Shown in pieces: positions 1 to 7,732 of a stretch of DNA of 55,578 nucleotides; the stretch's first letter is position 1; every line of letters starts with the position of its first letter. Under the pieces are notes generated by a model. The model worked only from the letters and a program-made list of their open reading frames with translations. It did no database searches and was not told the DNA's origin. Origin of the DNA: a virus; IMG/VR virus record IMGVR_UViG_3300045120_000280, positions 1-55,578 of that record. One strand, given 5' to 3'. Made by a program: the position numbers and the translations under genes.

Positions 1-316
1 TTTTGACTTCAACGATGCCCGCCAGGAACGGCGGCGGGATTGTCCCGTCACCATTGACCCATAACCAGTTCCATTGGTGAACGCCCAGCTTAAGAACGGT
101 GGTCTGCTCCTTGGTGAGACTCATCGTGGTTTCCCCGGGGTGGTTCGTCTGGTCAGGAGTTTTCCTGGCATTCAGGCTGAACTGGGCTGTCGTGGCGACC
201 GGCGTCCAGTCACCAAGAGGGATGGGATGACCATTACGGTCTTTCCATTTGAGAATGACAGCCTCCCAGGTGCATCCGCGCCAGATTGTGGGGAGATCGA
301 CTGGTGCTGGTTTCAT
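1..316 (-). CDS. Tail-associated beta-domain protein, 5' part (runs off the left edge; completed at 55410-55578)
   Basis: The ATG at 316 overlaps the stop of the upstream gene (ATGA). The reading frame is open to base 1 and continues in the same frame in the repeat at the right end, giving a 112-residue protein that stops at 55410. It contains the pattern RGCTWE, then a short loop, then IPLGDWTP, and later [12 protein letters not shown]. This resembles the small beta-sandwich proteins often encoded beside phage tail fibres; that is inference from memory. The left copy encodes Ile where the right copy encodes Thr in the AG(I/T)VEVK segment, and three neighbouring codons differ silently. Confidence 0.8.
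   Translation of the reverse strand, partial: MKPAPVDLPTIWRGCTWEAVILKWKDRNGHPIPLGDWTPVATTAQFSLNARKTPDQTNHPGETTMSLTKEQTTVLKLGVHQWNWLWVNGDGTIPPPFLAGIVEVK
21..146. repeat. Left copy of the 126-bp terminal direct repeat
   Basis: Bases 21-146 are identical to 55453-55578. Extending left, bases 1-20 match 55433-55452 except at positions 11, 15, 17 and 20. The repeat lies inside one coding sequence that reads through the junction, so it marks an assembly overlap of a circular or circularly permuted genome rather than a gene duplication. Confidence 0.9.
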
Positions 317-762
317 GCTTTCTTCCAGACTTCGTTGGTTCCACCGACGCCCTGATTGGTAATATCCACCGGGCTTCCATCGGCAATGAGCGACACCTGG
401 AAGTCATTCCCGCGCGCGGCAATCACATAGTAGTAAACGCCAGCCGCCAGCGGAGCGGGCAGCACATTCTCCGGCTCAACGCCAAGGGCGAAACGCACCA
501 TGGTTCCATTCACCATGCCGTGGTTGTTTATGATGATGGTGTTGTTGGACACGCCAACGGTGAACACTCCCACCTTCACATCGGTTGCACTCTGGCCCGC
601 GCTCCTTCCCATGATAAAGGCGGTCTGAACCTGTCCCACCGGGCCTGTGCGGGAATTTGTGTTTACCAGCTCCCAGCCTTCGGCGGCCTTCCTGTTGACT
701 TCTGTCAGGTCAAGCTCTCCCGAGGAGTAGAGCACAATGTATTCTTTGATTGTTACAGCCAT
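313..762 (-). CDS. Structural protein with a head/tail beta module (149 aa)
   Basis: This is the first gene after the major capsid gene in the late operon. Residues 1-40 include EGWELVN, similar to small DUF4177-like domains. Residues about 75-145 form a beta-rich module (HGMVNGTMVRF, then GVYYYVI, then GNDFQVSL) that also occurs in the 633-residue nozzle-like protein at 40784-42685 (HNLAASDLVSF, then GIHYYVL). Shared modules of this kind are common in phage neck and tail proteins. The stop overlaps the start of the next gene by ATGA. The exact role is unknown; a head decoration or neck protein is likely. Confidence 0.75.
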   Translation of the reverse strand: MAVTIKEYIVLYSSGELDLTEVNRKAAEGWELVNTNSRTGPVGQVQTAFIMGRSAGQSATDVKVGVFTVGVSNNTIIINNHGMVNGTMVRFALGVEPENVLPAPLAAGVYYYVIAARGNDFQVSLIADGSPVDITNQGVGGTNEVWKKA

Positions 763-780
763 AAGTGATGTGGTTATCGA

Positions 781-807
781 CCAGCACCACGACGGGCGTA
801 ATGCTGG
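781..807 (-). other. Short hairpin just after the capsid gene
   Basis: CCAGCA at 781-786 pairs with TGCTGG at 802-807 across a 15-base loop, in the 60-base gap between the capsid stop (823) and the next start (762). There is no T-run, so this would at most slow or process the late transcript. It may help keep capsid mRNA in excess. Confidence 0.3.
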
Positions 808-822
808 CGCATAACTACACTC

Positions 823-2034
823 TTATGAGTAACAACTCGTCTTGGGCACCCTTAGCGGAGGGCAGTTCAAGTGAGCGATGGCGTAACCCAGGTAGGTTTG
901 ACCGGGCTGAGACGCGCTCGCATAGAGCGCATCGAAGAAGCCCATCTCACCGCGCGGGTTACAAGCCTTGTCCGTAATGACAAGGAACTGGAACTCGCCC
1001 ATATGGGAGGCGTAATCGAACTTGATGCTGCCACCGGGATTGGTGGACGGTCGCTCCATCAGACTGGTGTACACCGTGGGGATGAAGACAAAGCTAATCT
1101 GGTACTTCGCATAGATGTAGCCAGGGTTCACATCGGTCTTGAATCCTACAGTGGTGCTTGTGGGCGGCAGGTATGGGTAAACCCTCAGTCCTGCGTTGTC
1201 GTAACGCGGCGGGAATTTGATCCAGACATGCTTAAAGCCGTTGTAGCTGTAAGGCGTGCCTAGAGCATTGATGAGTTTATCCGGGTCAGCGTAGCGGAAA
1301 TCCATCCGAAGCTCGGGGTCTTGACGAATCAGGTCGCGGGAGGTAACCGCATCGGTAAAGAGGGCAAAGATCGGTTGATCGTTTTGTCCTCTGCCGATTG
1401 CGCCACTTGTGGCGACCGCTCCGTCAAGAACGAGCTGGGTATAGATTTGCTCCAGCGTTCCCTGAACGAGCCGACTGGTGATGGCAGCCGTACTGGGTGC
1501 AATCGTGGCGGGAGTAAACGGTGCGCTTACTCCTACGTCAGCGATTGCGCCTGATCCGCTCTCTGTAATGTGATGCAGAGAATTGACCAGGTACTCGTTC
1601 TGATACCTGTTGCTCCAGACCCATTCTGTGACGTTCTCCAGCTGATCCATGACGTTGCCCAGGGTCTGGGCGATCATGAAGTCGTTCTGGAGATCGTTGA
1701 TACAAAAGTTCTCGGTCTGGATGTTCCTCCGGTACATTGTGAACGGCCTTAGAGTCTGGCCGAACTGCAAGATTTCCGGAGGAGGCAAACAGTTGTTGTT
1801 CGTCCCCGACACGGAAGGTGTCGCAGCCGTCCAACCACTGCCGTTCTCCTTGGTTCCGTCTGTCAACGTGCGCTCCAGCATCATCGAGTTAATGGTGAAG
1901 CCCATACCGGTGGGCCACTCGCCCTTTTCGATATAGCCTACCCACGGATCGTTGAGGCTGATGCGGTTGTAGAGACGGGGAGAAACCTGTCCTGTGAGAG
2001 CGTAGAAAGCGTTTTTGATGTTTTCGCAAGCCAT
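823..2034 (-). CDS. Major capsid protein (403 aa)
   Basis: Length, position after the portal and scaffold-like genes, and its own structured leader all point to the major capsid protein. The start at 2034 has a good Shine-Dalgarno (AAAGGA) and begins MACENIKNAFYAL. The protein is a soluble alpha/beta protein with no signal peptide or membrane segment. Landmarks are MLERTLTDG near residue 51, a long helix-rich stretch around residues 110-150 (NDFMIAQTLGNVMDQLENV) and a C-terminal half rich in aromatic strands. I do not recognise the exact capsid subfamily. Assignment rests mainly on size and gene order; the only rival candidate in the window is the 420-aa protein at 2687, which looks like a scaffold instead. 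Confidence 0.8.
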   Translation of the reverse strand: MACENIKNAFYALTGQVSPRLYNRISLNDPWVGYIEKGEWPTGMGFTINSMMLERTLTDGTKENGSGWTAATPSVSGTNNNCLPPPEILQFGQTLRPFTMYRRNIQTENFCINDLQNDFMIAQTLGNVMDQLENVTEWVWSNRYQNEYLVNSLHHITESGSGAIADVGVSAPFTPATIAPSTAAITSRLVQGTLEQIYTQLVLDGAVATSGAIGRGQNDQPIFALFTDAVTSRDLIRQDPELRMDFRYADPDKLINALGTPYSYNGFKHVWIKFPPRYDNAGLRVYPYLPPTSTTVGFKTDVNPGYIYAKYQISFVFIPTVYTSLMERPSTNPGGSIKFDYASHMGEFQFLVITDKACNPRGEMGFFDALYASASQPGQTYLGYAIAHLNCPPLRVPKTSCYS

Positions 2035-2048
2035 GAAAAAGTCCTTTC

Positions 2049-2149
2049 TCTCAAACAGTTGGGCTGGATGATGTTCCTACTCCAAAGGAGAAGGCATTCA
2101 GCTTTTTCCGGGTGGCTGGCTTCCGGTATTCAGCCGCTACTGTTTGAGA
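2049..2149 (-). promoter_or_regulatory. Structured leader of the capsid gene
   Basis: An 11-base perfect inverted repeat (TCTCAAACAGT at 2049-2059, ACTGTTTGAGA at 2139-2149) encloses 79 bases. On the minus strand its 3' arm ends directly before the capsid Shine-Dalgarno AAAGGA. Inside are a GGCT/AGCC hairpin and a CTCC-TTT-GGAG hairpin. The arrangement predicts a multi-branched RNA fold in the capsid 5' UTR. Function is unknown; it may stabilise the abundant capsid mRNA or gate its translation. Confidence 0.5.
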
Positions 2150-2250
2150 ACGGGACTATTTCTCGACCGCGTTACGCCCTTCGGTGGATGATTCCGCTTA
2201 ACATCCAAGAAAGATTTGTAGTTTCCCCGGGGTAAGTGTCAAGCGACATT

Positions 2251-2269
2251 TTTGGTTGTTGCAACCAAA
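2251..2269. promoter_or_regulatory. Operator-like inverted repeat upstream of the antisense gene
   Basis: TTTGGTTG and CAACCAAA form an 8-bp perfect inverted repeat with a 3-base centre. It lies 27 bases before the plus-strand start at 2296. A weak promoter, TTGCAA at 2259-2264, 17 bases, then TTCGAT at 2282-2287, overlaps it and has the same 8-base distance to the ATG as stronger promoters in this genome. A protein operator is the simplest reading. Confidence 0.4.
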
Positions 2270-2295
2270 GAACTTATGTGTTTCGATTGCAGGTC

Positions 2296-2475
2296 ATGGA
2301 CAAAAATCACAAGTCAGACCACAAACACGGTGAACCGGAGATCGAGCGCGATCATCTGGGCCAGGGGGTGAACCCGGCCATCGAGCTGGAGAAGAAAAAC
2401 ATGGCTGAAGCAGCCGAGAGGAACGAAAAAGCGGCCAAAGATGCCGAAAAAGCAGAGAAATCCAAAGCAGCTTAA
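2296..2475 (+). CDS. Small charged protein, antisense within the late operon (59 aa)
   Basis: This is the only plausible plus-strand gene inside the long minus-strand late operon. It sits between the capsid gene and the 72-aa gene, with its own inverted repeat and weak promoter upstream. The start at 2296 (MDKNHKSDHKHGEPEIERD) was preferred over the longer ORF from 2236 because the extra N-terminus overlaps the operator. The protein is highly hydrophilic and ends in a lysine/alanine/glutamate repeat likely to form a helix. Its stop overlaps the convergent gene at 2472 by four bases. This layout is typical of a moron, a late-acquired, separately transcribed gene. Function unknown. Confidence 0.5.
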   Translation: MDKNHKSDHKHGEPEIERDHLGQGVNPAIELEKKNMAEAAERNEKAAKDAEKAEKSKAA

Positions 2476-2690
2476 GCTACTTCGTCGCCATCCGAAGCGG
2501 AAACCGGTGCGTAGGGCCGTGGCGGCGGTATAGAGGTGTCCGTGGGGACGTATTGAGCGATCCCCATGTAATAACCGATCTTTTTGCGTAAAATCGGGGC
2601 GCACACCGTCACTTCACCCTTCCTGACCACAAAAGCAGCGCAAATGTGGTTGGTTGTCACTACATAAAGGCCGTCTTTTAGCTGGATCAT
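2472..2690 (-). CDS. Conserved small phage protein (72 aa)
   Basis: The start overlaps the stop of the 420-aa gene (ATGA-type overlap at 2687-2690). The sequence MIQLKDGLYVVTT followed by ICAAFVVRKGEVTVCAPILRK matches a small family I remember from many metagenomic phages, with the conserved pattern C-A-x-F-V-V and C-A-P-I-L-R. Residues 1-45 should form a compact beta domain; the last 20 residues are proline-rich. There is no known function. Its place between scaffold-like and capsid genes is constant in such phages as far as I recall. Confidence 0.75.
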   Translation of the reverse strand: MIQLKDGLYVVTTNHICAAFVVRKGEVTVCAPILRKKIGYYMGIAQYVPTDTSIPPPRPYAPVSASDGDEVA

Positions 2691-3949
2691 CGGTTTCTGG
2701 CCTGCGACTTGTGGTATTCCCGTAGAAACACCTGCGCGAACGGCTGTTTCAGGTCTTCCTTCATCTGTCCTTCGGGCATCAGGTTGCCCGCATTCCCGCC
2801 GGACTCGCTTAATGTAGGCTCATTCCCCAGTCTTTCACGGATAATCTTGTTCAGCTCGCTAACTTTCTGCTGGGATTTGATGAACAGCTTCCGGTAGGCG
2901 TCTGCGGTCGGGGCCAGCAGGCAGGCGAGTGCAACTTTGTCCATGTCGGTGTTTTCAAGGAACAGCTGGCGTCCCTGTTCAATCAGCTGGTCACCCTGAT
3001 CGTTCCACCATTTGGTTTGGGGATCATCGGTTTTCATGAACACTTCCACCTTGGCCTCGTCCCGCAGCCTTGCGAGCGCGCGGTCAAACATCTGCGCCAT
3101 TCCGGTGCGCTGCTGCTGAAGTTCCTGGTATTGGCGCGCTGATTCGCGCTCCCGGATCGTTTCCAGAGTCTTGGGCGCGTTAGCCACGGCGCGCTGCCGC
3201 GCATCCTCGTAACGGCGATAAGTCCGGAGTGCGTCATTGGCCTCTGTCTTGGCACTCTCCGGCATCTCCGCGAAAAGCTGGTCAAGGGCTTCAAACTGCT
3301 GTCGGCCCGATAGCGACATTGCGGCGGCCAGCTGGTTGGGGTCAGCACCGGCCTCGGCCACGATCCTCACCGCTTCGTTCCATGAACCGGTGAGAGGCGC
3401 AATGATCTTCTGCTGGAACTCCTGCGAATGCTCGACACCCACGCGGGACAGCATTTCGCTCATCTGCTTGTTCTGGTTTTCCAGGAACAGGAGACGCCTT
3501 TGCTCAATGGGGTCGCGGCTGGGCTGGTTACGTAGCTCGCTGACTTCGGTTTTGAGTTTCTTGTATGCCTCACGCAAACCTTTGATGCGACTCTGCTTCT
3601 GCTCCGGTGGAAGATCGTCCGGGAATTCCTCGTCCGGATCGGGCTGCGGCGTAGGAGGAGTTGACGGAGCATCCGCCTTTAGTGCATCCTCAAGGAATGA
3701 AGGCAGCTTATGTTCTTCTGCTGGTGCTGGTGGCGTTGGTGACTCTGGGGTCGGTGGCGTGGCTGGTGTGGGTGTGCTCGCAGGAGCCGGAGGACTTTCT
3801 GTAGGAGGTTTCGACGGCTTAACATCGGGATAAGCGGTATCGAAGGCGCGCTGCACGGCGTCCATCCCCGGGGAGGTGTCGATTGGAGCCGGAGGCGCGT
3901 TGGATGGCTGGTAGACTGTTGGCGTTGGCGGTACGATTTGGTCAGGCAT
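2687..3949 (-). CDS. Putative scaffolding protein (420 aa)
   Basis: The N-terminal 110 residues are extremely rich in proline, threonine and alanine and should be disordered. The rest is charged and helical, with a coiled coil near residues 130-170 and long helices between 180 and 390. Gene order (portal, 102-aa gene, this gene, small gene, capsid) places it where phage scaffolding proteins normally lie, and high charge with coiled coil fits that role. No protease motif was seen. It overlaps the preceding gene by eight bases. An internal head protein is the main alternative. Confidence 0.65.
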   Translation of the reverse strand: MPDQIVPPTPTVYQPSNAPPAPIDTSPGMDAVQRAFDTAYPDVKPSKPPTESPPAPASTPTPATPPTPESPTPPAPAEEHKLPSFLEDALKADAPSTPPTPQPDPDEEFPDDLPPEQKQSRIKGLREAYKKLKTEVSELRNQPSRDPIEQRRLLFLENQNKQMSEMLSRVGVEHSQEFQQKIIAPLTGSWNEAVRIVAEAGADPNQLAAAMSLSGRQQFEALDQLFAEMPESAKTEANDALRTYRRYEDARQRAVANAPKTLETIRERESARQYQELQQQRTGMAQMFDRALARLRDEAKVEVFMKTDDPQTKWWNDQGDQLIEQGRQLFLENTDMDKVALACLLAPTADAYRKLFIKSQQKVSELNKIIRERLGNEPTLSESGGNAGNLMPEGQMKEDLKQPFAQVFLREYHKSQARNR

Positions 3950-4250
3950 TGGGTTTTAACTCTGGTTCTTCTGATTGATAGGTTGGCAGTCCGATGTTTT
4001 CCGCCGGACGCAGGGGCATCGCAAGAATCCGAAGGGTGTCGCCGTACTTGGAGTATCCCCGGGTGAGGCCGAGTTCGATGGCTGCTCTGGTAGGTGAAAC
4101 GTCCTCGTCCTTGTCCCCCCGGATCGCGTATCGCGCCGGATGATTGTCTTCCATGAGGCCGAGGACTGTTCGCAGGATTCCATTGGTTTCGAGTTCCTTG
4201 GCCCACTGGCCTGCGAGAAATTTATGTCTCCGGAATTCTTCAATGGTCAT
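3942..4250 (-). CDS. Small conserved head-region protein (102 aa)
   Basis: It starts four bases inside the portal stop (ATG at 4250) and ends overlapping the scaffold-like start, so it is translated as part of the head operon. It is a soluble, mostly helical protein beginning MTIEEFRRHKFLAGQWAKEL. The central segment SPTRAAIELGLTRGYSKYG is compact and the C-terminus acidic. No motif was recognised. Conserved position suggests a head assembly factor. Confidence 0.65.
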   Translation of the reverse strand: MTIEEFRRHKFLAGQWAKELETNGILRTVLGLMEDNHPARYAIRGDKDEDVSPTRAAIELGLTRGYSKYGDTLRILAMPLRPAENIGLPTYQSEEPELKPNA

Positions 4251-6868
4251 TCACTTTTCGGCTTCTGGTTTTCCGCTTTTCTGGCCGCCCTCTCCTTCAG
4301 TGAAGCGTCATGGCGTGCCTTGCGCTCGGCAATCGACATGGCGTGCTTGGTTTTGGTTGCTTCCACTCCCATGCTCTGTCCTGTGCGCGCGGCCTCGATG
4401 TCCATGCCCTGCCGTGTCCTGGCCTGCTCCAGCTTCATGCCGGTCGCGGTTCGCTGTACATCCGCCCCGGTTCTCACCGTGTCGCGTTGGATTCCGGCGG
4501 CGGTTTTCTTGTCGGCCAGCGTCTCGTTGAAGGTCTGCTTACGGACTTTCAGCTCATGATCGGCCTGCATCTTCTGTTCCTTGATGGCGAGATCGCCTTT
4601 GACCTTGGTCATCTTGGCCACCATGTCCGGGTCGGGCTGTTCCTGCGGCTGCGGTGCGTTGGCGGCCTGTGCTTTCATCTGCTCGGTGACCTGTTGATGG
4701 AGCTGATCGGAAATCTTGCCCAGCTGTGAAAGCTGCTGCTGGAAAGCCGTGACCTGATCCTTTCGGGTGGGATCGCCGGACAACGCCTGAAGATGCTGGG
4801 TCATGTGCGGCCCCGCGTTTTCAAGATGCACCAGAACTTCCCCCGGGCTGGCCGCAGGCGCGGGCGGCTGCTGCTGGCCGTTCCCGTTTTGCTGCTGCGG
4901 CGGCATCATGCCGTTCCCGTTTCCGTTCATTCCGGGCTGTGGAACATTCTGCTGGCCCATCGCTCCGCCCACGGCACCCTGCGCGTGTTGCATCGCGTCC
5001 TGCATGTGGACACCAAAATGGATGGCGTGATTCTGCATCGGCTCGACCAGTGCCTTGCCGCCCTGCTGCCTTAGCGCATTGTTTTCAAGGACAGCCAGGG
5101 CGGCGTGCGCGTTGGGGACGCCGCTTTTCTCGATAGGCGGAAAGAAGGAATCAACCGAGTGCATGCCTATCCCGGGAAGGGCGCATGCCCGGGCGCGCAG
5201 CGCGTGGTTCCTCGAAATCTCGTCCATGTAAGGGATCATCGACATCAGCTGCGTCGTGGCGATGTCGCGGAGCTGCGGAGAGCCGTAACCGATACTGCGG
5301 GTGGAAATGACCCGCTGGATCAATTTGAAATCCATGGCCTGCTGCGGGATGCCGCGCGCGATGCAGCGTTGGACAAAGTGCATGGCGTCCTCGCCGCCGG
5401 GGACGGACTTGCTCTGGGCCGGGTCAAGGAGTCGGCGGAGCGTTTCACGGTGGAACTTGTCGAGGTTATTGTAGTAACGGTTGGTGCTGCCCTTGGTCAG
5501 CATGCCCTGTTGCTGCTGAACCAGCTCGGCCTGCCCCAAGGTCGGCTCGGCCTTGTTACCGCCTTCATCCGTCCTTTGCCGGTAGGAACCGGTGTTGGCT
5601 TGCAGGGTGCCGTGCAGCTCCCGGCGCATGGCCATCGCGCCTTCCAGGCTTTCCGCTATCCGCGTCTGGACAACTTTGTATCCCGGTGAAACTACAGCGG
5701 CACCTCCTACAAGAGCTATCTGCGTTTCCTCGATGGCGTTGGCATCCTGGCTTTCCAGCGTGATGCCGCTTCCTATGACGCTGCCATCGAGCATCTGGCA
5801 GAATGTTCTGTTACTAACGTCGCAGAAGTCGTAAATCTTCGGCCCCAGTCCCTTGATGGCGTGCCATGTGCCATCCGGGCCGGAGTCGTAGAAGAACGGG
5901 CAAAGAACCTGCGCGAAGGAGTCGAACTTGTTACGCCGCTTGAAAATATAACCGGTTTCCTCATCGGTTTCGCCACTGACCTCACTGGTGTGACCCAGGT
6001 TCTGGTCGGTCACCATGTAGTGTGAAACTTTGCCGCCGAACTCCTTGACGAACAGCGAAGCAACAAAAACTCGGTTAGAACGATGAATACCATAAAAGAG
6101 ATCACCAGTGCGAATAGCCCTTTGGTAGAGATCATAGTTTTCGGTTCCAAAGGTTTGGCGCATCTCGCGCATGGCGCAATCAACGATGGCCTGTTTGCAC
6201 AGGGGCGCGTTCCAACCGTCGCCGGTTGGATCATCTGTTGCGCCTTTTTTGATGAAAGCCTCCAGCTCATCGGCCCGGTAGGAATGCAGGACGACGCACA
6301 GCTCCAGGTCGCCCACGTTGGCGCGCGTCTCCTGCGGGACTAAGACCTTGCGGCTTTTGACGGCTTCACTCTGCCATCCGATGTAATGCGGCCAGAACAA
6401 GGGGCCGACACCGTTTACCACCATCTGCCACTGGTGCAGCTGCATCTGGTGATCGAACCCGTCCCACAGGTTCAGCACATCGGAGTATTCCTCGGAAATG
6501 ATGTCGTTCCACTGGTCGAGGAGGTATTGCTCCACTCCTTCGATCCCGTACTCGATCCGGGCAAAGGAAGGGACTTCAAAGACCAGGTCGTAGTAGGGCG
6601 TTTTGGCGGCTTCAACAATGCCTTCGCTTTCCCTGAGGTTGAAGTTGGCCCGGTGTCCCTGACCCAGATCATTGAGCTTCTGGGAACTCCATGGAGGATT
6701 GCCATCCATGAGTCCCTGGAACTTGGTGTAGCGAAACATCCGCGTCTCGTCCTCGTATTTGAGGCGGCTGACCAGTGAGCGCGCGTTACCGGCGTTGCCC
6801 AGTCGGCTGGCTGGCCGCTCGAAAGTTTCCGGATCGAGTGTCGCCAGTCCTGGGTTCGCGTCTAACAT
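4247..6868 (-). CDS. Portal protein (873 aa)
   Basis: This is the largest head protein, placed between the terminase and scaffold-like genes, and should form the dodecameric ring for DNA entry. Residues 30-640 are a mixed alpha/beta portal core. It includes LCVVLHSYRADELEAFI, the segment DGTWHAIKGLGPKIYDF (which resembles the wing/stem approach of podovirus portals) and a helix with DGSVIGSGITLES. Residues about 645-690 are a Gln/Asn/Pro/Gly-rich linker. From about 715 to the end is a long charged coiled coil with repeated ARTxQGMDIEAA-like units, suggesting an extended barrel or internal helical crown. The exact portal family was not recognised. Confidence 0.85.
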   Translation of the reverse strand: MLDANPGLATLDPETFERPASRLGNAGNARSLVSRLKYEDETRMFRYTKFQGLMDGNPPWSSQKLNDLGQGHRANFNLRESEGIVEAAKTPYYDLVFEVPSFARIEYGIEGVEQYLLDQWNDIISEEYSDVLNLWDGFDHQMQLHQWQMVVNGVGPLFWPHYIGWQSEAVKSRKVLVPQETRANVGDLELCVVLHSYRADELEAFIKKGATDDPTGDGWNAPLCKQAIVDCAMREMRQTFGTENYDLYQRAIRTGDLFYGIHRSNRVFVASLFVKEFGGKVSHYMVTDQNLGHTSEVSGETDEETGYIFKRRNKFDSFAQVLCPFFYDSGPDGTWHAIKGLGPKIYDFCDVSNRTFCQMLDGSVIGSGITLESQDANAIEETQIALVGGAAVVSPGYKVVQTRIAESLEGAMAMRRELHGTLQANTGSYRQRTDEGGNKAEPTLGQAELVQQQQGMLTKGSTNRYYNNLDKFHRETLRRLLDPAQSKSVPGGEDAMHFVQRCIARGIPQQAMDFKLIQRVISTRSIGYGSPQLRDIATTQLMSMIPYMDEISRNHALRARACALPGIGMHSVDSFFPPIEKSGVPNAHAALAVLENNALRQQGGKALVEPMQNHAIHFGVHMQDAMQHAQGAVGGAMGQQNVPQPGMNGNGNGMMPPQQQNGNGQQQPPAPAASPGEVLVHLENAGPHMTQHLQALSGDPTRKDQVTAFQQQLSQLGKISDQLHQQVTEQMKAQAANAPQPQEQPDPDMVAKMTKVKGDLAIKEQKMQADHELKVRKQTFNETLADKKTAAGIQRDTVRTGADVQRTATGMKLEQARTRQGMDIEAARTGQSMGVEATKTKHAMSIAERKARHDASLKERAARKAENQKPKSE

Positions 6869-7116
6869 TATAATCCGTTTCCGGGTATGATGATCCTGCT
6901 TGGTTCGTCCGGAGTCTTCTCATGCTCCATGGGAAAGCGTCTTTGCTTCTCCGCCTCCTCGTTAAGCACGTTGCGGAGGCGGCTGGTCAGCTGCTGCATG
7001 GAGGAAGCCTTGATTCCCTTCTGCCGCTCGTTTACGACGTCAAAGAGTGCCGCGCCGTAGCCGCGCTCGGGATCAAACCCGATGTCGATGCGGTACATGA
7101 GGATCGGGTTAGCCAC
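6868..7116 (-). CDS. Small conserved phage protein (82 aa)
   Basis: The gene lies between the zinc-binding protein and the portal; its stop touches the portal start. I chose the GTG at 7116, which overlaps the upstream stop; an ATG at 7098 (MYRIDIGFDPERGYGAALFD) is almost as likely and would give 76 residues. The pattern of a short beta-hairpin (DIGFDPERGYGA) followed by a helix with LTSRLRNVLNEEAEKQRRFP recalls a small family often found upstream of phage portals. Function unknown. Confidence 0.65.
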   Translation of the reverse strand: MANPILMYRIDIGFDPERGYGAALFDVVNERQKGIKASSMQQLTSRLRNVLNEEAEKQRRFPMEHEKTPDEPSRIIIPGNGL

Positions 7117-7732
7117 GGTAATTCTCGCTTTCCTTGTTGAGCCAGCAGAAGCCCGGGTACATCTCTTGCATCTTTTCGTTGTCCGTGTCAAGAGTCTCTA
7201 TCGGGAAATGCACTTTCGCCTGAAGGAAACATTTACAAACGGCGCAGGACTTGAGAACGGCGTCGTATTTACTTTTTTTGTCAGCGATGACCTCCTTGAC
7301 GGCCTGGCCGCAGCCGGAGCAGCCCGAAACGCCGACATTCAGGTAACAACGGGAGCATATCTCTGCGCGACGGTCTGCTTCAGCCTGGGAGACGTACTTG
7401 CATCCTTTGGCTATCCATCTTGCGAAAGTTTTGAGGCCGCTACTGACATCGTTCCATGACAGGCCCACCGAAGGACGGGGACGATTGGGGTCGTCATAGA
7501 GACAGAACCCCGGCCTCAGGGTCAGGCAGAGTTGATGCTGCATATCTGCTTCAAGCGTGGCGGGAATTTCTCGATTATTTGCGCGCAGATGAGCTTTCTC
7601 CTCGTTTATCCAGTCGGCATAACTCCAGGCGTGTGCTACAAATCCGGATACGGGATCGACGTACCGGTAGCCATCCGGAGGGCAATCTCCCCGAAGCGGG
7701 TTAATAAGCTGGAGCTGCATAGGAGCTTTCAA
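7109..7732 (-). CDS. Cysteine-rich zinc-binding phage protein (207 aa)
   Basis: Residues 1-90 include a helical segment (GFVAHAWSYADWINEEKAHL). Residues about 125-170 carry CSRC, then CSGCG, then CAVCKC, enough ligands for one or two zinc ribbons. This matches a cysteine-rich family I remember beside phage terminases. It overlaps the large terminase gene by 32 bases and precedes the portal, so it may help terminase docking or head completion. That role is inference. Residues near the end (MYPGFCWLN) include an additional cysteine. Confidence 0.7.
   Translation of the reverse strand: MKAPMQLQLINPLRGDCPPDGYRYVDPVSGFVAHAWSYADWINEEKAHLRANNREIPATLEADMQHQLCLTLRPGFCLYDDPNRPRPSVGLSWNDVSSGLKTFARWIAKGCKYVSQAEADRRAEICSRCYLNVGVSGCSGCGQAVKEVIADKKSKYDAVLKSCAVCKCFLQAKVHFPIETLDTDNEKMQEMYPGFCWLNKESENYRG

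Noticed and set aside
1-146. True terminal redundancy with two gene copies
   Set aside because: The reading frame runs continuously through the repeat as one gene and both ends differ only by strain-like substitutions, so assembly overlap is simpler. Physical ends cannot be excluded without read data.
4140-4559. Plus-strand ORFs across the 3' end of the portal gene
   Set aside because: Antisense to a repetitive coiled-coil coding region; the hydrophobic residues come from complementing Ala/Glu/Gln codons.
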